From assembly GCA_023265045.1 (NCBI GenBank), contig JAHFUQ010000017.1, positions 1 through 48,084 on the forward strand: a stretch of 48,084 nt of DNA, written 5' to 3'. This document shows positions 23,573 through 32,690 of the stretch, one piece after another. Position 1 is the stretch's first letter, and each line of letters begins with the position of its first letter. The notes below the pieces were generated by a model. It made no database searches and had not been told where the DNA came from. It saw nothing but the letters and a program-made list of their open reading frames with translations. Both the position numbers and the translations under genes were made by a program. This DNA is from Acidimicrobiia bacterium (lineage in GTDB: Bacteria > Actinomycetota > Acidimicrobiia > Acidimicrobiales > AC-14).

Positions 23573-24367
23573 TCATCCCCGAGTCAAGACCGGACTCGAC
23601 GGAAGGCGCACGTCGAGCGTTGCCAGGTTGCGCGTGTCCACCCTGGCCAGGACCGTCTCGACCGCGGAGAGCTTGGTCTTGAGGTCGACGGGCGGCCCCA
23701 GTCGCACGGTGCCGCGCGGGTTGAGCTTGAGCTCGATCTGCCCCCCCTCGATCGCAACCACGGCCGACGTGCGGGCCGCGAGCTGGGGGCTGAGGGCGGT
23801 GACGACCGCCAACGGCCCCTTGGCGCCCGACACCTCGCCGCCCGCCGGAGCGGTCGGTCCCACGCCCTCCACGGTGATGCCGCCGGGGGGGTTCGCCACG
23901 ACTTCGAGCACCCGGGCGGTGGCGTCGAGCAACGCCCAGCCTCCGCCATCGACCCTGGTCACAGCCACGACCCGGCGCTCGGTCACCGAGATGCGCACGG
24001 TCGAGGGCCAGTGCCGGCGGACCTGCGCGTGGGCCACCCAGGGCAGGGTCTCGACCCGCCGCGCCGCGCCCCCTTCGTCGACGTCGATCATGGCCTGGCC
24101 ACCGCGGACCGCGGCCTCACGCACGATCGCACTGACGACCGTGTGGTCCGCGCCCTCGACCTGCACTCGATCGACATCGAGCAGCGGCGAGCGCACCGCG
24201 ACCCACCCTCCGACGCTGAACGTGAGGATGAGCAGGACCGCCACCAGCAGGCGGAGGCGGCGGCGCCCTTCGTCGCGCCGGACCTCAATCCGGCGCCGCC
24301 GGATGCGGGGGTCCATGGCGACGAGGACAGGTTGAGGCGGCCTGACCTGGGAAGTTGTACGCATCAT
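23573..24367 (-). CDS. ftsQ: Cell division protein FtsQ
   Basis: The 264-residue bitopic membrane protein has a basic cytoplasmic head (MDPRIRRRRIEVRRDEGRRRL), one membrane helix (LLVAVLLILTFSVGGWVAV, about residues 43-61), and a POTRA domain starting SPLLDVDRVQVEGADHTVV, followed by the FtsQ beta domain (LPWVAHAQVRRHWPSTVRISVTERRVVAV). It links early and late divisome proteins. ATG 24367 overlaps the murB stop codon (ATGA); ATG 24364 is next. It is the last gene of the tightly overlapping run before the ftsZ promoter. Confidence 0.93.
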   Translation of the reverse strand: MMRTTSQVRPPQPVLVAMDPRIRRRRIEVRRDEGRRRLRLLVAVLLILTFSVGGWVAVRSPLLDVDRVQVEGADHTVVSAIVREAAVRGGQAMIDVDEGGAARRVETLPWVAHAQVRRHWPSTVRISVTERRVVAVTRVDGGGWALLDATARVLEVVANPPGGITVEGVGPTAPAGGEVSGAKGPLAVVTALSPQLAARTSAVVAIEGGQIELKLNPRGTVRLGPPVDLKTKLSAVETVLARVDTRNLATLDVRLPSSPVLTRG

Positions 24368-25320
24368 GAATCTCCAGTTGAGGGTAACTCGGCCGGAAAC
24401 CCGACCAGGTGGACCTCGGGCGAGAGGTCGACGCCGGTCGACGTGCGAATGGCCGCCCTGACCTGGACCATCAGCCTCCAGACGTCGTCGGCGGCCCCTC
24501 CGGGGTCGACCTGGATGAAGTTGGCGTGCTTGGGCGAGATGAAGGCGCTGCCGTGGCGAAGCCCCTTGAGGTTGGCCTCGTCGATCAGCCGCCCGGCGGC
24601 GTAGCCCGGAGGGTTCTTGAAGGCCGACCCCGCATTCGGGCCTCCGGGCTGGTGCTCGCGCCGCCAGCGGACGATCTCGGCCATGGCCTGCTCGGCCTTC
24701 GCCGCGTCGCCCGGCGCGAGCGCGAACTCGGCATCGAGGACGACCTGGGTGGCCACGAGCGCCGACCGGCGGTAGCCGAAGGCCAGGCCGTCCGCCCCGA
24801 GGGTGGAGGCCCGCCCGCCCGCGGCCAGATCGGCGACGTCGGCGACCCGGGCCGAAATGAGCGTCTCGCTGATCTCGGATCCGTGGCCGCCCGCGTTCAT
24901 GCGCACCCCGCCCCCCACCGAGCCGGGGACCCCGACGGCCCACTCGAGCCCGGTCAGCCCGGCGGCGGCCGTGCGGCGGGCCAGCACCGGCAGGCTGACG
25001 GCGCCGCCGGCGCGTACCCCGGTCCCGTCGATCTCGACCTGACCAAAGCGCTCGCCGAGGGTCAGGGCGATGCCTGCGAACCCGGCGTCGGCCACCAGCA
25101 GGTTCGATCCCCGGCCCACCACGAGGGTGGGCAGGCCGGTGGCGGCCACGGCCTCGGCCACCGCCACCAGGTCGTCCTCCGCCTCCACCTCCACGAGCAG
25201 GGCGGCCCGGCCCCCCACCCGGTACGTCGTGAGCGCGCCGAGGGGGGCGTCCCGGCGGGCCCGGGGGCCGAGGACGCGGGCCGCCGCCTCCACCGCGCCG
25301 GCGGCCGCCGGGGCGCTCAC
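24364..25320 (-). CDS. murB: UDP-N-acetylenolpyruvylglucosamine reductase
   Basis: The 318-residue flavoenzyme reduces the enolpyruvyl group to make UDP-MurNAc. FAD-binding motifs are visible: LTTYRVGGRAALLVEV, VVGRGSNLLVADAGF and GLEWAVGVPGSVGGGVRMNAGGHG. The catalytic region includes YRRSALVATQ, NAGSAFKNPPG with the proton-donor Ser near position 250, and the closing HLVGFP. The loop layout suggests a type II MurB as in other Gram-positives. GTG 25320 overlaps the murC stop (GTGA), which decides the start over the longer frame to 25383. Confidence 0.95.
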   Translation of the reverse strand: MSAPAAAGAVEAAARVLGPRARRDAPLGALTTYRVGGRAALLVEVEAEDDLVAVAEAVAATGLPTLVVGRGSNLLVADAGFAGIALTLGERFGQVEIDGTGVRAGGAVSLPVLARRTAAAGLTGLEWAVGVPGSVGGGVRMNAGGHGSEISETLISARVADVADLAAGGRASTLGADGLAFGYRRSALVATQVVLDAEFALAPGDAAKAEQAMAEIVRWRREHQPGGPNAGSAFKNPPGYAAGRLIDEANLKGLRHGSAFISPKHANFIQVDPGGAADDVWRLMVQVRAAIRTSTGVDLSPEVHLVGFPAELPSTGDS

Positions 25321-26666
25321 GACGGGCCCCCGAGCAGCGCGGTGGGCAGGGTGGTCAGGTCGCCGGCGCCGAGGGTGAGGCACAGGTCGCCGGGGCGCAG
25401 CTCACGGCGTAGGAAGCTCACCAGGGCGGCCCGGTCCGGCAGCCAGCCGACCCGCCGGTGGGGCTGGGCATCGAGGACCGCGTTGACGATCAGCTTCCCG
25501 CTGATGCCCGGCCGATTCCGTTCGCCCGCGGGGTAGACATCGGTGACGGCCAGCACGTCGGCGCCGTCGAAGGCGTGGGCGAAGTCCTGCCAGAGGGCGG
25601 CCGTGCGGCTGAAGCGGTGGGGCTGGAAAGCGCACACGATCCGCCGCCAGCCGCCGTCCTGAGCTGCGGAAATGGATGCCCGCACCTCCGTGGGCAGGTG
25701 GGCGTACTCGTCGACGTAGGTCACGCCGCCTGCCTCCCCACGCCGGTCGAAGCGCCGCGCCACCCCGCCGAAGGCGGCCAGGGCGGCGGCCGCGTCCTCG
25801 AAAGCCACGGCCGCGTGGCGCGCCGCCACCAGCGCGGCGACGGCGTTCAGGGCGTTGTGCCGGCCGGGAAGGGGCAAGGTCACCTCGCCGGCGGCGAGTT
25901 GGAAGCGGCTGGCGTCGCGCCCCCCCTCGAAGCGCAGGATCTGCTCGTCCGCAGCGTCCGAAAAGCCGTAGGCGACGGCGCCCGGGCAGCCCTCGCGGAG
26001 CTGAGCCGCGCCCCGGTCGTCGGCGCACACCACGCTCGCGGCGGCGCCCTCGGCAAAGGCTTGGAACGCCCTCACCAGGGGGTCGAACCCGCCCCAGTGC
26101 TCGAGGTGGTCCGGCTCCACGCTCGTGACGACCGCGACCTCGGCCGGCACCTGGAGGAACGTGCCGTCGCTCTCGTCGGCCTCCACGACGAGCCACTCGC
26201 CGTCGTCCCACCGGGCGCCGGTGCCGAGGGCCCGCAGTTCACCCCCGACGATGAACGACGGCTTCGTGCCGGCGTGGAGCAGGATGGTGGCCAGCAGGGC
26301 GGACGTGGTGGTCTTGCCGTGGGTGCCCGCCACTGCGATCGTGCGGCGCAGGGCGCAGATGGCGGCCAGGGCCTCGGCCCGCCGCAGCACGGGGACGCCC
26401 CTGGCGCGCGCCTCGTCGACCTCGACGTTCCCGTCCAGCCAGGCGGTCGACACCGCGACCAACTCGGCGTCGCCCAGGTGGGCCGGATCGAAGCCGACGT
26501 GCACCGTGACACCGGCCCGGCGGAGACGGTCGAGGACGGGGAACTCGGCGGTGTCACTCCCGCTGACCTGGTGGCCCATGGTGGCCAGCACTTCGGCGAT
26601 GGCGCTCATGCCCGCCCCGCCCACACCTACTACGTGGACGTGTCGTAACATAGTCAAGTCAACCAC
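25317..26666 (-). CDS. murC: UDP-N-acetylmuramate-L-alanine ligase
   Basis: The 449-residue Mur ligase adds the first L-Ala to UDP-MurNAc. It opens with the Rossmann motif HVHVVGVGGAGMSAIAEVLA, then VAGTHGKTTTSALLA (ATP loop), VVEADESDGTF, the EPDHLEHW metal region, and the C-terminal domain with YVDEYAHLPTEVRASI and CAFQPHRFSRT. MurC normally has DDYAHHPTE and HQPHRYSRT; here EYAHLPTE replaces the second His with Leu. Several starts are possible (ATG 26672, GTG 26666, TTG 26657, ATG 26651); GAGGA eight bases upstream favours GTG 26666, overlapping murG by eight bases. Confidence 0.95.
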   Translation of the reverse strand: MVDLTMLRHVHVVGVGGAGMSAIAEVLATMGHQVSGSDTAEFPVLDRLRRAGVTVHVGFDPAHLGDAELVAVSTAWLDGNVEVDEARARGVPVLRRAEALAAICALRRTIAVAGTHGKTTTSALLATILLHAGTKPSFIVGGELRALGTGARWDDGEWLVVEADESDGTFLQVPAEVAVVTSVEPDHLEHWGGFDPLVRAFQAFAEGAAASVVCADDRGAAQLREGCPGAVAYGFSDAADEQILRFEGGRDASRFQLAAGEVTLPLPGRHNALNAVAALVAARHAAVAFEDAAAALAAFGGVARRFDRRGEAGGVTYVDEYAHLPTEVRASISAAQDGGWRRIVCAFQPHRFSRTAALWQDFAHAFDGADVLAVTDVYPAGERNRPGISGKLIVNAVLDAQPHRRVGWLPDRAALVSFLRRELRPGDLCLTLGAGDLTTLPTALLGGPS

Positions 26667-27768
26667 GCGCATGTTCCTCGGCCAGGGCGGCGACCCGGTC
26701 GGCCGCGTCGCGCCGCCCCAGCGACGCCGCCGCCTTAGCCATGGCGCCCAGGCCCTCGGGGTCGTCGATGAGCTCGTTGACGGTGGTCGCCAGCCTCGCG
26801 CCGTCCAACTCGCGGTCGCGCACGAGCTCGGCGGCGCCGGCTTCGGCAAAGACCTTTGCGTTGGCGGTCTGGTGATCGGCCGGCGCACCCGGCAGCGGGA
26901 CAAGGACCGCAGGGGCGCCGACGGCGGCCAGCTCCGCCACGGTGTTGCCGCCCGCCCGGCACACGAATAGGTCGGCGGCCGCGTAGAGCAACGGGAGGCG
27001 GTCCTCGTAGCGCACGGCCTGGTAGTGGAGGCCGCCGTCGATAGCCGGTGTCTCCGCCGAGACGAGGTCCCAGTCCCGCTCCCCCACCACGTGGTGAATC
27101 GCCAGGTCGCGACGCGCCGACCACCCGGGCAACGCGCCGAGCACGGCGCGGTTGATGCGCAGGGCGCCGAGGGAGCCGCCGAAGACGCCGATCACGCGGC
27201 GGTCGGCGGGCAGGCCCAAGGCGGCACGGGCTTCGGCCGCGCCGGTCGAGCGGTCGACGGCCAGCACCTCCGGCCGCACCGGGTTGCCGGTCACGTGGGC
27301 GCGGGGAAGCGGCGTGCCGGGGTACGAGACGGCGCACGCCTGAGCGAAGCGAGCCACCATGCGGTTGGCGGCGCCCGGCGCCGCGTTCTGCTCCTGCAGG
27401 ACGAGCGGGATGCGCACGGCGACGGCGGCCATGGCGCACGGCGCCGAGGCGTAGCCCCCGACCGACACCACCACGCGCGGCCGCTCGCGCCGAAGTAAGG
27501 CCATTGCCCGAGCGACGGCCCGGGCCATCCCCGCCGCGGCCGGGACGTTCTCGATCGTCACCCGGCGCTGGATCCCGCGGCCCGGCAGGACCGTCAGCGA
27601 AAACCCCGCCTCCGGCACCAGCCGGCGCTCGATGCCGCGCTCGCTCCCGACGAAGTGCACCGACTCGCGTGCATGGCCCCGGGCGACGAGCGCCCGGCCG
27701 ATGGCGATCGCGGGCACGACGTGCCCGCCTGTTCCACCACCCGTGATCACCGCGAACCGATCAGGCAC
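26659..27768 (-). CDS. murG: Lipid II synthase, N-acetylglucosaminyltransferase MurG
   Basis: The 369-residue GT-B enzyme transfers GlcNAc to lipid I on the cytoplasmic face of the membrane. It begins PDRFAVITGGGTGGHVVPAIAIGRAL, the first glycine-rich loop, with VVVSVGGYASAPCAMAAV and LQEQNAAPGAANRM. The C-terminal half has VIGVFGGSLGALRIN and the UDP-GlcNAc site FVCRAGGNTVAELAAVGAPAVLVPLPGAPADHQTANA. GTG 27768 overlaps the ftsW stop by eight bases and has GAAGAG five bases upstream. Confidence 0.96.
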   Translation of the reverse strand: MPDRFAVITGGGTGGHVVPAIAIGRALVARGHARESVHFVGSERGIERRLVPEAGFSLTVLPGRGIQRRVTIENVPAAAGMARAVARAMALLRRERPRVVVSVGGYASAPCAMAAVAVRIPLVLQEQNAAPGAANRMVARFAQACAVSYPGTPLPRAHVTGNPVRPEVLAVDRSTGAAEARAALGLPADRRVIGVFGGSLGALRINRAVLGALPGWSARRDLAIHHVVGERDWDLVSAETPAIDGGLHYQAVRYEDRLPLLYAAADLFVCRAGGNTVAELAAVGAPAVLVPLPGAPADHQTANAKVFAEAGAAELVRDRELDGARLATTVNELIDDPEGLGAMAKAAASLGRRDAADRVAALAEEHARG

Positions 27769-28900
27769 GCGTCTCTTCGCGGTCGGTCGCGTGCCGCGCC
27801 ACGTTGACGAGGATGCCCACGGCGGCAAGGGAGACGACCAGCGACGAGCCGCCGAAGGAGACAAAGGGCAGCGGCACGCCCGTCACGGGCAGGCGGCCCG
27901 TCACCGCGCCCATGTTCACGAGCGCCTGCCCGGCGACCCAGCCGGTGACACCGGCGGCCAGGAGGGACCCGAAGCGGTCGGGCGCCCGCAGCGCCGTCTT
28001 GACGCCGAGGAAGGCGAAGACCATGAAGAGCGCCACGACCAGCAGCGTGCCGATGAGGCCGAGCTCCTCGCCGATGATGGCGAAGATGAAGTCGGTGTGG
28101 GCGTTCGGCAGGAACCCCCACTTGGCCCGGCTGGCGCCCAATCCGACGCCCTTGTAGTGACCCGAACCCAGGGCGACGAGGGACTGGGCCACCTGGTACC
28201 CGGTGTTGCTGGCGTCCTTCCACGGGTCGAGGAAGGAGAACAGCCGGGCGCGCCGGTACCCCTCCACCATGCCGACGACCAGCCCCGTCGCCGCGCTCCC
28301 GATGAGGACGGCCGCCATCCTCAGCACGGGCAGGCCGCCGACGAACAGGACGGTGAGCGCGATCAGCCCGAGGACGATGGTCGTGCCCATGTCGGGCTCG
28401 AGCATGACCAGGCCGGCGATGGCGCCGGTCACGATGAACAGCGGCTTCAAGATCGCGCCCGGCTCGCGCACGCGATCGGCGCGGCGCGCCAGCAGGTCGG
28501 CGGCGAAAACCAGCAGCGCCAGCTTCGCGAGCTCCGACGGCTGGACGCGCGCCGGTCCCCACCCGATCCAGCGCCGTGAACCGCTCACCGTCGTGCCGAC
28601 GCCAGGGATCAGCACGACGACGAGGAGTACGAGGCACACGATGACGAACGGGCTCGCGACCCGGCGCCACCAGTGGTAGTCGAGGCGGATCGTCACGGCC
28701 ATGGCGGCGATGCCGAGGATCAGCCACACCAGCTGGCGCTCGAAGAACAACCACGCGCCGCCGTAGACGTGCAACGCCTCGACGGACGACGCCGACAGCA
28801 CCATGATCAGCCCCAGGAGGCACAACAGCCCGACGATGACGCACACCCAGGTCGCGCGCGACGGGCGGCGGGGGGTCTCGACGTCCTGGGTCAACACCAT
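27761..28900 (-). CDS. ftsW: Septal peptidoglycan polymerase FtsW (SEDS family)
   Basis: The 379-residue multi-pass protein polymerises lipid II together with FtsI. The SEDS marks are present: RRWIGWGPARVQPSELAKLALLVFAADLL (with the conserved SRRWI and QPSE), LEPDMGTTIVL with the catalytic Asp, SNTGYQVAQSLVALGSG, and VTGVPLPFVSFGGSSL. ATG 28900 begins one base after the mraY stop; a longer frame to 28969 is open but would overlap mraY. It follows mraY directly, whereas murD lies between these two in most clusters. Confidence 0.95.
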   Translation of the reverse strand: MVLTQDVETPRRPSRATWVCVIVGLLCLLGLIMVLSASSVEALHVYGGAWLFFERQLVWLILGIAAMAVTIRLDYHWWRRVASPFVIVCLVLLVVVLIPGVGTTVSGSRRWIGWGPARVQPSELAKLALLVFAADLLARRADRVREPGAILKPLFIVTGAIAGLVMLEPDMGTTIVLGLIALTVLFVGGLPVLRMAAVLIGSAATGLVVGMVEGYRRARLFSFLDPWKDASNTGYQVAQSLVALGSGHYKGVGLGASRAKWGFLPNAHTDFIFAIIGEELGLIGTLLVVALFMVFAFLGVKTALRAPDRFGSLLAAGVTGWVAGQALVNMGAVTGRLPVTGVPLPFVSFGGSSLVVSLAAVGILVNVARHATDREETRA

Positions 28901-28901
28901 C

Positions 28902-29942
28902 TCAGGCAACGGGCACCCGGCATCCTGATCCGGCCGACAGGAAGTCGGCGTAGAAAAGCCCCAAGGCAAGGGCGGTGAACATCAGCGACAAGATCCAAAA
29001 CCGGATGATGACGGTCGTCTCCGGCCAGCCCATCAGCTCGAAGTGGTGGTGGATGGGGGCCATGCGGAACACCCGCTGGCCGAACAACCGGAACCCCACC
29101 ACCTGGATGGCGACGGACAGGGTGATCATCACGAACAGGCCGCCGGCGATGGGCAGGAGGAGGTGCGTGTTGGTCGTCAGCGCCAGCCCGGCCAGGGCGG
29201 CGCCGATTGCGAGCGCGCCCGTATCACCCATGAATATCCGGGCCGGGGCCGCGTTCCACCACAGGAACCCGGTGCAGGCGCCGACCATGGCGGCGGCGAT
29301 GACGGCGAGGTCGAGGGCGGGGCCGACCGAGTAGCAGGGCTGGTGGCGGAACTGCCAGAACCCCACGAACACGAAGGCGGCGAAGGCGTAGATGGCGGCC
29401 CCTGCGGCCAGCCCGTCGAGTCCGTCGGACAGGTTCACCGCGTTGGTCGTGCCGACGATGATCAGCACGGCCCACACGATGTAGACGAGGTCGCTTACGT
29501 CAAACACGCTGCGGCTGAAGGAGATGTCAGTGCGCACCTTCGCCCGGTACACCGCCAGGATCGCGAACACTAGGGCCACCGCCAGCAGCCCAATGGTCTT
29601 CGCCGTCTTGTTGAGCCCCAGGCTCCGCTGGTGGGAGATCTTGATCCAGTCGTCAGCGAGGCCGACCAGCCCGGCGCCGATGGTGAGCAGCACGACGAGG
29701 AACCCGGCGCTGGTGATCACCGCGCCGGTGGCGATATGGCTGGCCAGATAGGCGATGACCAGCGCCAGCATCATGGTCAGCCCGCCCATGGTCGGGGTGC
29801 CCGCCTTGGTCACGTGGCCCTGGGGCCCGTCCTCGCGGATGTGCTGGCCGATGCCGCGCGTCTGCAGGCTGCGAATGAGGATGGGCGTGACCAGGATCGC
29901 CACCAGCAAACCCACCGACGCGGCGACGAGCAGGGCTACCAC
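28902..29942 (-). CDS. mraY: Phospho-MurNAc-pentapeptide transferase MraY
   Basis: The 346-residue integral membrane enzyme makes lipid I from UDP-MurNAc-pentapeptide and undecaprenyl phosphate. About ten membrane helices are visible. Family signatures include GTPTMGG, GLADDWIKI (Asp pair) with LGLNKTAK, TNAVNLSDGLDGLAAG (nucleotide and metal site), ARIFMGDTGALAIG and the loop MAPIHHHFELMGWPE. GTG 29942 overlaps the murF stop by seven bases; a longer frame upstream is only the shadow of murF. Confidence 0.97.
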   Translation of the reverse strand: MVALLVAASVGLLVAILVTPILIRSLQTRGIGQHIREDGPQGHVTKAGTPTMGGLTMMLALVIAYLASHIATGAVITSAGFLVVLLTIGAGLVGLADDWIKISHQRSLGLNKTAKTIGLLAVALVFAILAVYRAKVRTDISFSRSVFDVSDLVYIVWAVLIIVGTTNAVNLSDGLDGLAAGAAIYAFAAFVFVGFWQFRHQPCYSVGPALDLAVIAAAMVGACTGFLWWNAAPARIFMGDTGALAIGAALAGLALTTNTHLLLPIAGGLFVMITLSVAIQVVGFRLFGQRVFRMAPIHHHFELMGWPETTVIIRFWILSLMFTALALGLFYADFLSAGSGCRVPVA

Positions 29943-31237
29943 GTGGCAACCACGTACTCGGCGAAGCGTTCGAGCCCCGCCGCCCGGCTGCCCTTGACCA
30001 GCACGGCGTCGCCGGCCCCGAGCGACGCCCACGCCGCTTCTTCCCCGTCGACCAACGGCTCGACTCCGTAGGCGGCGGTGCCCACCGCGACGACGGTGAT
30101 GCCCAAGCCGCGGGCGACCTCGGCGATGCGCCGGTGCTCGGCCTCGGACTGCGCCCCCAGCTCCAACATGGGCCCGAGGACGGCGTACCGCCGGCCGGTG
30201 ACGGGCGTCGCCGCCAGGGCGCGCAGCGCCGCCTCCGTCGACGCCGGGTTGGCGTTGTAGGAATCGTTGAGCACGACGACGCCCCGCCCGCTGTGCGACA
30301 CCTCCATGCGCAGCGGCGACAGGGTCGCGACCGCCATCGCCGCCACCACGTCGTCCAGCGCCACGCCGAGCACGAGCGCAGCTGCGGCCGCGGCCGCGGC
30401 GTTGGCGGCCTGGTGGGCGCCGCGGGCCTCGAGCGTCACCGCCGCCGCGCCCCACGGCGTCTCCAGCGCGAAGGTCGGCCGCAGCTCGGCGTCCACCCGC
30501 ACGCCGGTGGCCCGCACGTCGCCCACGTCCACCCCAAACGTCAGCACCGACGCCGCCGTGCGCGACGCCATGGCCGCCACGCGGGCGTCGCCGGCGTTCA
30601 GCACCGCTGTCCCGTGATCGGGCAGCGCTTCCACCAACTCCGCCTTGGCCGCCGCCACGCCCTCGATCGACCCGAGGAACTCGGTGTGCGACATGCTCAC
30701 GTTCGTCACCACGCCGACCGTGGGGCGGGCGATCTCGCACAGCCTCCGGATGTGCCCGGGGCCGCGCGCGCCCATCTCCAGCACGGCGACGTACGCGCCG
30801 GCGGGCGCGTTGACCAGCGTGAGGGGCAGGCCCAACTCGTTGTTGAACGATCTCTCGCTGACGGCGCTCGGTCCTTGGGCCTCGACCACGGCGCCCAGCA
30901 GGTCCTTGGTCGACGTTTTGCCCACCGACCCGGTGACGCCCACCACGCGCTCGGGCAGCCGGTCCCGCGCCGCGCGTCCCAAGTCCGCCAGCGCCGCCGC
31001 GGTGTCCTCGACCACGATGGCGGTCGAGCGGCCGGACGGCAGCGGACCCTGAGAGGTGAGGTAGGCCACGGCTCCCGCGGCGAGCGCAGCCTCCACGAAG
31101 TCGTGGCCGTTGCGTTCCGCCACGATGGGGACGAACAGCTCGCCGCCGTGCACCCGGCGCGAGTCGATGGCGGCCCCGTCGAACTCGACGTCCGGCCCCA
31201 CGGGCGCGCCCCCGATCTGCGACGCTCGGAACTTCAC
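29936..31237 (-). CDS. murF: UDP-MurNAc-tripeptide D-Ala-D-Ala ligase
   Basis: The 433-residue Mur ligase attaches the D-Ala-D-Ala dipeptide. It starts MKFRASQIGGAPVG with the N-terminal uridine-binding domain (DSRRVHGGELFVPI), then the ATP loop VVGVTGSVGKTSTKDLL, the central FNNELGLPLTLV and LEMGARGPGHI, and VLNDSYNANPASTEAAL in the C-terminal part. The GTG at 31237 overlaps the murE stop (GTGA). The whole enzyme looks intact. Confidence 0.96.
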   Translation of the reverse strand: MKFRASQIGGAPVGPDVEFDGAAIDSRRVHGGELFVPIVAERNGHDFVEAALAAGAVAYLTSQGPLPSGRSTAIVVEDTAAALADLGRAARDRLPERVVGVTGSVGKTSTKDLLGAVVEAQGPSAVSERSFNNELGLPLTLVNAPAGAYVAVLEMGARGPGHIRRLCEIARPTVGVVTNVSMSHTEFLGSIEGVAAAKAELVEALPDHGTAVLNAGDARVAAMASRTAASVLTFGVDVGDVRATGVRVDAELRPTFALETPWGAAAVTLEARGAHQAANAAAAAAAALVLGVALDDVVAAMAVATLSPLRMEVSHSGRGVVVLNDSYNANPASTEAALRALAATPVTGRRYAVLGPMLELGAQSEAEHRRIAEVARGLGITVVAVGTAAYGVEPLVDGEEAAWASLGAGDAVLVKGSRAAGLERFAEYVVATW

Positions 31238-32685
31238 CGGCGCGCCAGCTCGTCGCGCGCCACGGCCCGGTCGTCGAAGGGAACAGTGCGGCCGCCGGCC
31301 AAGGTCTGCGTCGTCTCGTGCCCCTTGCCCGCGATCACCACGACGTCGCCGGGCCGGGCTTCGTCCAGCGCCAGCGCGATGGCAGCCCGGCGGTCCGGTT
31401 CGACGACGACCGCGTCCGAGGCGCCTGCCCGCACTTCGTCAATGATGGCGGCCGGATCCTCGGAACGGGGGTTGTCCGACGTGAGCACGGCCACGTCGGC
31501 CAAGCGGGTCGCGGCCTCGCCCATGAGCGGGCGCTTGGCCCGGTCCCGGTCGCCGCCGGCGCCGAACACGACGATCACCCGGCCGTTGCCGACGGTGAGC
31601 TGGCGGGCTGCGGGCAGGACGTGCTCCAACCCCGCCGGCGTGTGGGCGTAGTCGACGACGACGGCGAAGGGACCGCCCTCGTCGACCCGCTCGAACCGGC
31701 CCGGCACCGCGGCCACCGCCTCGATCCCGGCCGCCACTGCGTCGGCGCCGATGCCCAGTTCGCGCGCCATCGCCGCCGCGGCCAGCGCGTTGAGGACGTT
31801 GAACGTGCCGCCCAACCGGAGCCGTACGGGCTGACCGTCCCACCCGAAGGTCGACCCGTCGCGGTCCTGGCGCAACCCGACCGCGTCCGCCAACGCGAAC
31901 GGCCGTACCGCCAGCGGGGTCGATGCAAGCAACCGCCGGCCCCAGGGATCGTCGGCGTTGACCACGCCGACCGCGGCTCGCGCCGGGTCGAACAGCGACG
32001 CCTTGGCCGCGAAGTACGCCTCCATGGTGCCGTGGTCGTTGAGGTGGTCCTGGCTCAGGTTGGTGAAGGCGACGACAGAGAACCGCATGGCGTCCACCCG
32101 GTGTTGCGCCAACGCATGGGACGACACCTCCATCGCCACCGCGTCCGTGCCGCCCGCGAGGAGCCGGGCCAGTTCGGCCTGCAGCGCCGGGGCGTCGGGC
32201 GTGGTGAGGCGGCCCGAGAGGGTGCCGAGGACCGCGGCTGAGCGGCCCGCGGCCTCGAACACCGCGCCGAGGAGATGGGTGACCGTCGTCTTGCCGTTGG
32301 TGCCCGTGACGCCCGCCACCGTGAGCCGCTCCGACGGGCGCCCGTAGAGCTCAGCCGCCACGACCGCCATGGCGGCGCGGGCGTCGCGCACGACAACCTG
32401 GGGCACGTCGAGCGGCAGGGTCCGCTCGCAGAGGAGGGCGGCCGCGCCCGCTTCCACGGCGCCCGGCGCGTGGTCGTGGCCATCCGAGCGGCGGCCCACG
32501 AGGCAGCAGAACAGCGCGCCCGGACCGACGTCACGGGCATCGTGGGTGACGTCCGTGACCACGGTCGCGCCGAGATCGCCCTGTGTGCGGAGCACGTCGA
32601 TCCCGCCTACCAGGCGCTCCAGCGACACCGGGCTCCCGATCCGAGCGGTCGTCGGCGAGCGGGCGCTCGCTGCGGCGGACCGCAC
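31234..32685 (-). CDS. murE: UDP-MurNAc-dipeptide meso-diaminopimelate ligase
   Basis: The 483-residue Mur ligase adds the third stem residue. It has TVAGVTGTNGKTTVTHLL (ATP loop), AMEVSSHALAQHRVD, FTNLSQDHLNDHGTMEAY and the C-terminal motif LTSDNPRSEDPAAII. DNPR with the following Glu-Asp-Pro marks meso-diaminopimelate rather than lysine specificity, so the wall should be of the DAP type. GTG 32685 lies five bases after the ftsI stop; GTG 32628, with GGGAG five bases upstream and directly before the conserved SLERLVGG, is a reasonable alternative. Confidence 0.95.
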   Translation of the reverse strand: MRSAAASARSPTTARIGSPVSLERLVGGIDVLRTQGDLGATVVTDVTHDARDVGPGALFCCLVGRRSDGHDHAPGAVEAGAAALLCERTLPLDVPQVVVRDARAAMAVVAAELYGRPSERLTVAGVTGTNGKTTVTHLLGAVFEAAGRSAAVLGTLSGRLTTPDAPALQAELARLLAGGTDAVAMEVSSHALAQHRVDAMRFSVVAFTNLSQDHLNDHGTMEAYFAAKASLFDPARAAVGVVNADDPWGRRLLASTPLAVRPFALADAVGLRQDRDGSTFGWDGQPVRLRLGGTFNVLNALAAAAMARELGIGADAVAAGIEAVAAVPGRFERVDEGGPFAVVVDYAHTPAGLEHVLPAARQLTVGNGRVIVVFGAGGDRDRAKRPLMGEAATRLADVAVLTSDNPRSEDPAAIIDEVRAGASDAVVVEPDRRAAIALALDEARPGDVVVIAGKGHETTQTLAGGRTVPFDDRAVARDELARR

Positions 32686-32690
32686 TGCAC

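Noticed and set aside
28902..30740. 612-codon frame seeming to fuse a large domain to MraY
   Set aside because: The part upstream of 29942 is out of frame with murF and lacks any motif. MraY alone has the full family length from GTG 29942.
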